Shown: one piece after another, positions 62,228 through 64,000 of the stretch
Layout of the letters: the number at the start of each line of letters is the position of its first letter
Numbering within the stretch: the first letter of the stretch is position 1
Source: Candidatus Poribacteria bacterium
Lineage (GTDB): Bacteria; Poribacteria; WGA-4E; WGA-3G
Direction of reading: 5' to 3'
Length of the DNA stretch: 64,000 nt
Assembly (NCBI GenBank): GCA_028824685.1
Contig: JAPPCZ010000047.1
Coordinates: forward strand, 30,894-94,893
Notes under the pieces: model-generated
Told to the model about the DNA's origin: nothing
What the model saw: only the letters and a program-made list of their open reading frames with translations
Database searches by the model: none
Position numbers and translations under genes: made by a program

Positions 62228-63508
62228 TTAGTGTGTCTCCGATGAAAACGGCAAAAGGTTGCCTGTTGCGTCAAATTCCAAAGGAAGTGTTTCGTTGATA
62301 ACCTCAAGACTTGAGTGTAACTCCGCATCTTTGAGAAGTACCTCTGATATATCAAGTTCTGTTAATCTAAGCGTGCTTTCAATCCGAATAACGCGGGCAT
62401 TCTCAGGTTTCGTCAATCCGATAGTATCAAGTGCTACTTCGATCGCCTCTCTGTCAGTATCGTAGTAAAATGGAATCTTAGATTTCTGTGGTCCGAGCGC
62501 GGTGATGCCATTCATATAAGTTGAATGTCGGTCAATCTGCTCAACCAGTCGTGTCGTTGTAAAATCTGCAAGCCCAATACCGGTAGCGTTACCATCACTT
62601 TCTTCGGTCAAATCACGGACAAATATACGTAGAATTGCGGGTTTAAGTGGTTCAGGTTCAAAATTCTGCATCATTCTACCAATGACGTTGGTATCCATAC
62701 CTGTCCCGCTGATATTTTTCCCAGACCAATCCACAATTAACAGGTCAAGTTCATCAAATGGAAGCCGTCCCATCAACGATTTTGCTTCAACGAGGAGTTC
62801 ACGTTCAGTTTGAAGTAATTGTTCAGCGGGCATCGCCACGGCTTTAGCAGTCTCTTCATGTGCATTTTCAATAAGTCCTAACCCAAAAGCAATTTTTCCA
62901 CTGTCAAGAATGAAACTGCCTGCTGCTGTTATAACATGCTCAAATCCGTATTGAAAGAAAGCACGATGATAAAAGTTTGCTCCTTGCTGTTTACCGAGAC
63001 CGATAACCATCATCTTCATCAAACCGCTTTCAATAGAACCGTTGAAATCTGTATGCGCCTTTATGCGGTTGAGCGGCACAACGTGGTCTGCTTCTGCAGC
63101 ATAACGATCCATAAAAACAGGCAGGTCATCTGCTTCCGCCTGCCGCAGAGACCCGAGTTTCACAACCTCCATTGTTGCTTTTACAGGCGCACCAACGGTT
63201 GCTTCAGTGATTCCATAATGTTCCAGTACGGCTCGCTGCCCTTCAGATGTTGCCCCACCGTGGCTCCCCATTGCCGGAACAACAAAAGGTTTCGCACCAA
63301 TACCTTTGAGATAATCTACGGTCGCTTTGACTGCTGTTGCAACGTTGGCAACGCCACGACTGCCAGCAGTAATCGCGACAGATTCACCGCTGCTAACAAT
63401 AGATGCAGCGCCAATCCGATCTAATTCCGTATGAATTGCGGCTGGCAAGTCCGCGAGAACCGGCGCGTCAAAATGCTGTCGTACCCGTGCCATTTTTGGA
63501 AGTGCCAT
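62228..63508 (-). CDS. LarA-like (DUF2088) domain protein
   Basis: 426 residues from ATG 63508, with AAGGAC upstream; a frame open 16 codons further lacks a ribosome site. SVAITAGSRGVANVATAVKA and PFVVPAMGSHGGATSEGQRA correspond to the N-terminal half of the lactate racemase/DUF2088 fold (TR and GxHG/R regions), and GIGLADFTTTRLVEQ to its C-terminal part. The Ni-pincer lysine and histidines cannot be confirmed, so racemase activity is uncertain. First gene of an operon with ubiX and the UbiA-like gene. Confidence 0.75.
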   Translation of the reverse strand: MALPKMARVRQHFDAPVLADLPAAIHTELDRIGAASIVSSGESVAITAGSRGVANVATAVKATVDYLKGIGAKPFVVPAMGSHGGATSEGQRAVLEHYGITEATVGAPVKATMEVVKLGSLRQAEADDLPVFMDRYAAEADHVVPLNRIKAHTDFNGSIESGLMKMMVIGLGKQQGANFYHRAFFQYGFEHVITAAGSFILDSGKIAFGLGLIENAHEETAKAVAMPAEQLLQTERELLVEAKSLMGRLPFDELDLLIVDWSGKNISGTGMDTNVIGRMMQNFEPEPLKPAILRIFVRDLTEESDGNATGIGLADFTTTRLVEQIDRHSTYMNGITALGPQKSKIPFYYDTDREAIEVALDTIGLTKPENARVIRIESTLRLTELDISEVLLKDAELHSSLEVINETLPLEFDATGNLLPFSSETH

Positions 63509-63617
63509 TCGTTTGTCCTTCTTATATGAATAAATTCCTTGTCTTTCCAAACTCAACTTATGGGAATTCTATCAGAAATAGGTTAGAAATGCAAGGAAAT
63601 TCAAAAGCAGTGAAAGA

Positions 63618-64000
63618 CAGGGTTATTTAGTTTTAGGCATTTTTAGTTGATGTGTATTACTTAGAGTTATAGTGTAGGTGGATAAAGTGGACGCGAAACC
63701 CAGAGGTAAAAATATAAGTCCTATCTGAATATGAGTAACTGCGTTAGTCCCGTAGGGACGATATGTTTATAGCAACGGTTGTGCTATCTGTTCTGAATAT
63801 GAGTAACTGCGTTAGTCCCGTAGGGACGATATGTTTATAGCAACGGTTGTGCTATCTGTCTTTAGTCCCGTAGGGACGATATGTTTATCTTTTTATGTCG
63901 TTCCTACCAAATCAACGGTATGAATGCCATTTAGGCATTCCCCGGAACTCAAGAGAGGGTGGACGACATTTTTCTATAAACATTCCGTCCCTACGGGACT
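63618..64000. mobile_element. Non-autonomous element, family A copy 4, cut by window end
   Basis: Starts with CAGGGTTATTTAGTTTT and the same TTTTTAGTTGATG-type subterminal sequence as copy 1. The right end lies outside the window. Inside are three forward REP-like units (63746, 63814, 63864), a GAATGCC hairpin and one reverse unit ending at the last base (63974-64000). Left flank AGTGAAAGA would be the target duplication to look for. Confidence 0.85.
63725..63860 (+). repeat. 68-bp tandem duplication carrying a REP-like unit
   Basis: 63725-63792 and 63793-63860 are identical except for the last base. Each copy starts CTGAATATGAGTAACTGCGT, contains one REP-like unit, and ends CAACGGTTGTGCTATCTG. 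A third unit without the flanking part follows. Near identity points to a very recent duplication. Confidence 0.95.

Noticed and set aside
63725..64000. CRISPR-like array of short repeats
   Set aside because: Units are palindromic, irregularly spaced, partly inverted, and the spacers of the first two are identical; no cas gene is near.
1..64000. tRNA, rRNA or replication origin
   Set aside because: No cloverleaf with a GTTCRA arm, no rRNA core sequence and no DnaA-box cluster was recognised in the gaps by eye.

Overview
The window is a moderately AT-rich bacterial chromosome segment packed with genes on both strands. The mix is sulfatase, sialidase-like protein, phytanoyl-CoA dioxygenase, three Gfo/Idh/MocA oxidoreductases, LamG and C-type-lectin-like secreted proteins, Uma2-type nuclease, DUF2851 and CHAD. 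It fits an uncultivated environmental lineage of the Candidatus Poribacteria type. No rRNA or marker gene here proves that, so the assignment is inference.

Layout. 1-7.7 kb: the end of an STT3-like glycosyltransferase with a methyltransferase, then a minus-strand block (epimerase, a large unknown, ROK kinase, a CHAD domain split over two overlapping genes, aroC). 7.9-13.4 kb: membrane proteins and a two-gene secreted-protein operon whose second gene seems to start at ATT and ends in a clear terminator. 13.4-16.6 kb: pyrD, a PD-(D/E)XK nuclease with a 12-bp tandem repeat, and a pyrB fused to a PyrI-type zinc domain. 16.6-23.4 kb: two paralogous secreted lectin-like proteins, then an ECF sigma factor, an FHA-like protein, a TPR/metalloprotease and CvpA. 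23.6-33.2 kb: SGNH hydrolase, thiE, DUF2851, methyltransferase, LamG protein, sialidase, PhyH, Uma2, oxidoreductase. 33.4-45 kb: Ycf48-like propeller, SDR, MacA/MacB-permease-like pair, aldo/keto reductase, OLD-like ATPase, GNAT, oxidoreductase, S10 carboxypeptidase. 45-51.5 kb: oxidoreductase, three paralogous small membrane proteins around an outer-membrane-type protein and an MNT-HEPN fusion, then a LolA-like/YidD/TPR envelope operon. 52-63.5 kb: LamG protein, a secreted phosphotransferase-like ATP-grasp protein, chorismate-lyase-like protein, lipoprotein, sulfatase, nuclease, sugar isomerase, UbiA-like prenyltransferase, UbiX and a LarA-like protein.

The most striking non-coding content is a dense set of short non-autonomous elements. 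At least three families have terminal inverted repeats, and three individual copies have perfect 9-bp target duplications. Nested inside several of them are REP-like hairpins (stem-GTA-stem followed by GATATGTTTATAG) whose stems change in a compensatory way from copy to copy. One family (TIR TTATAGTGGA) occurs three times here, each time between convergent genes, and one copy supplies the stop codon of a LamG gene. No transposase for any of them is in the window. No rRNA, tRNA or CRISPR array was recognised.
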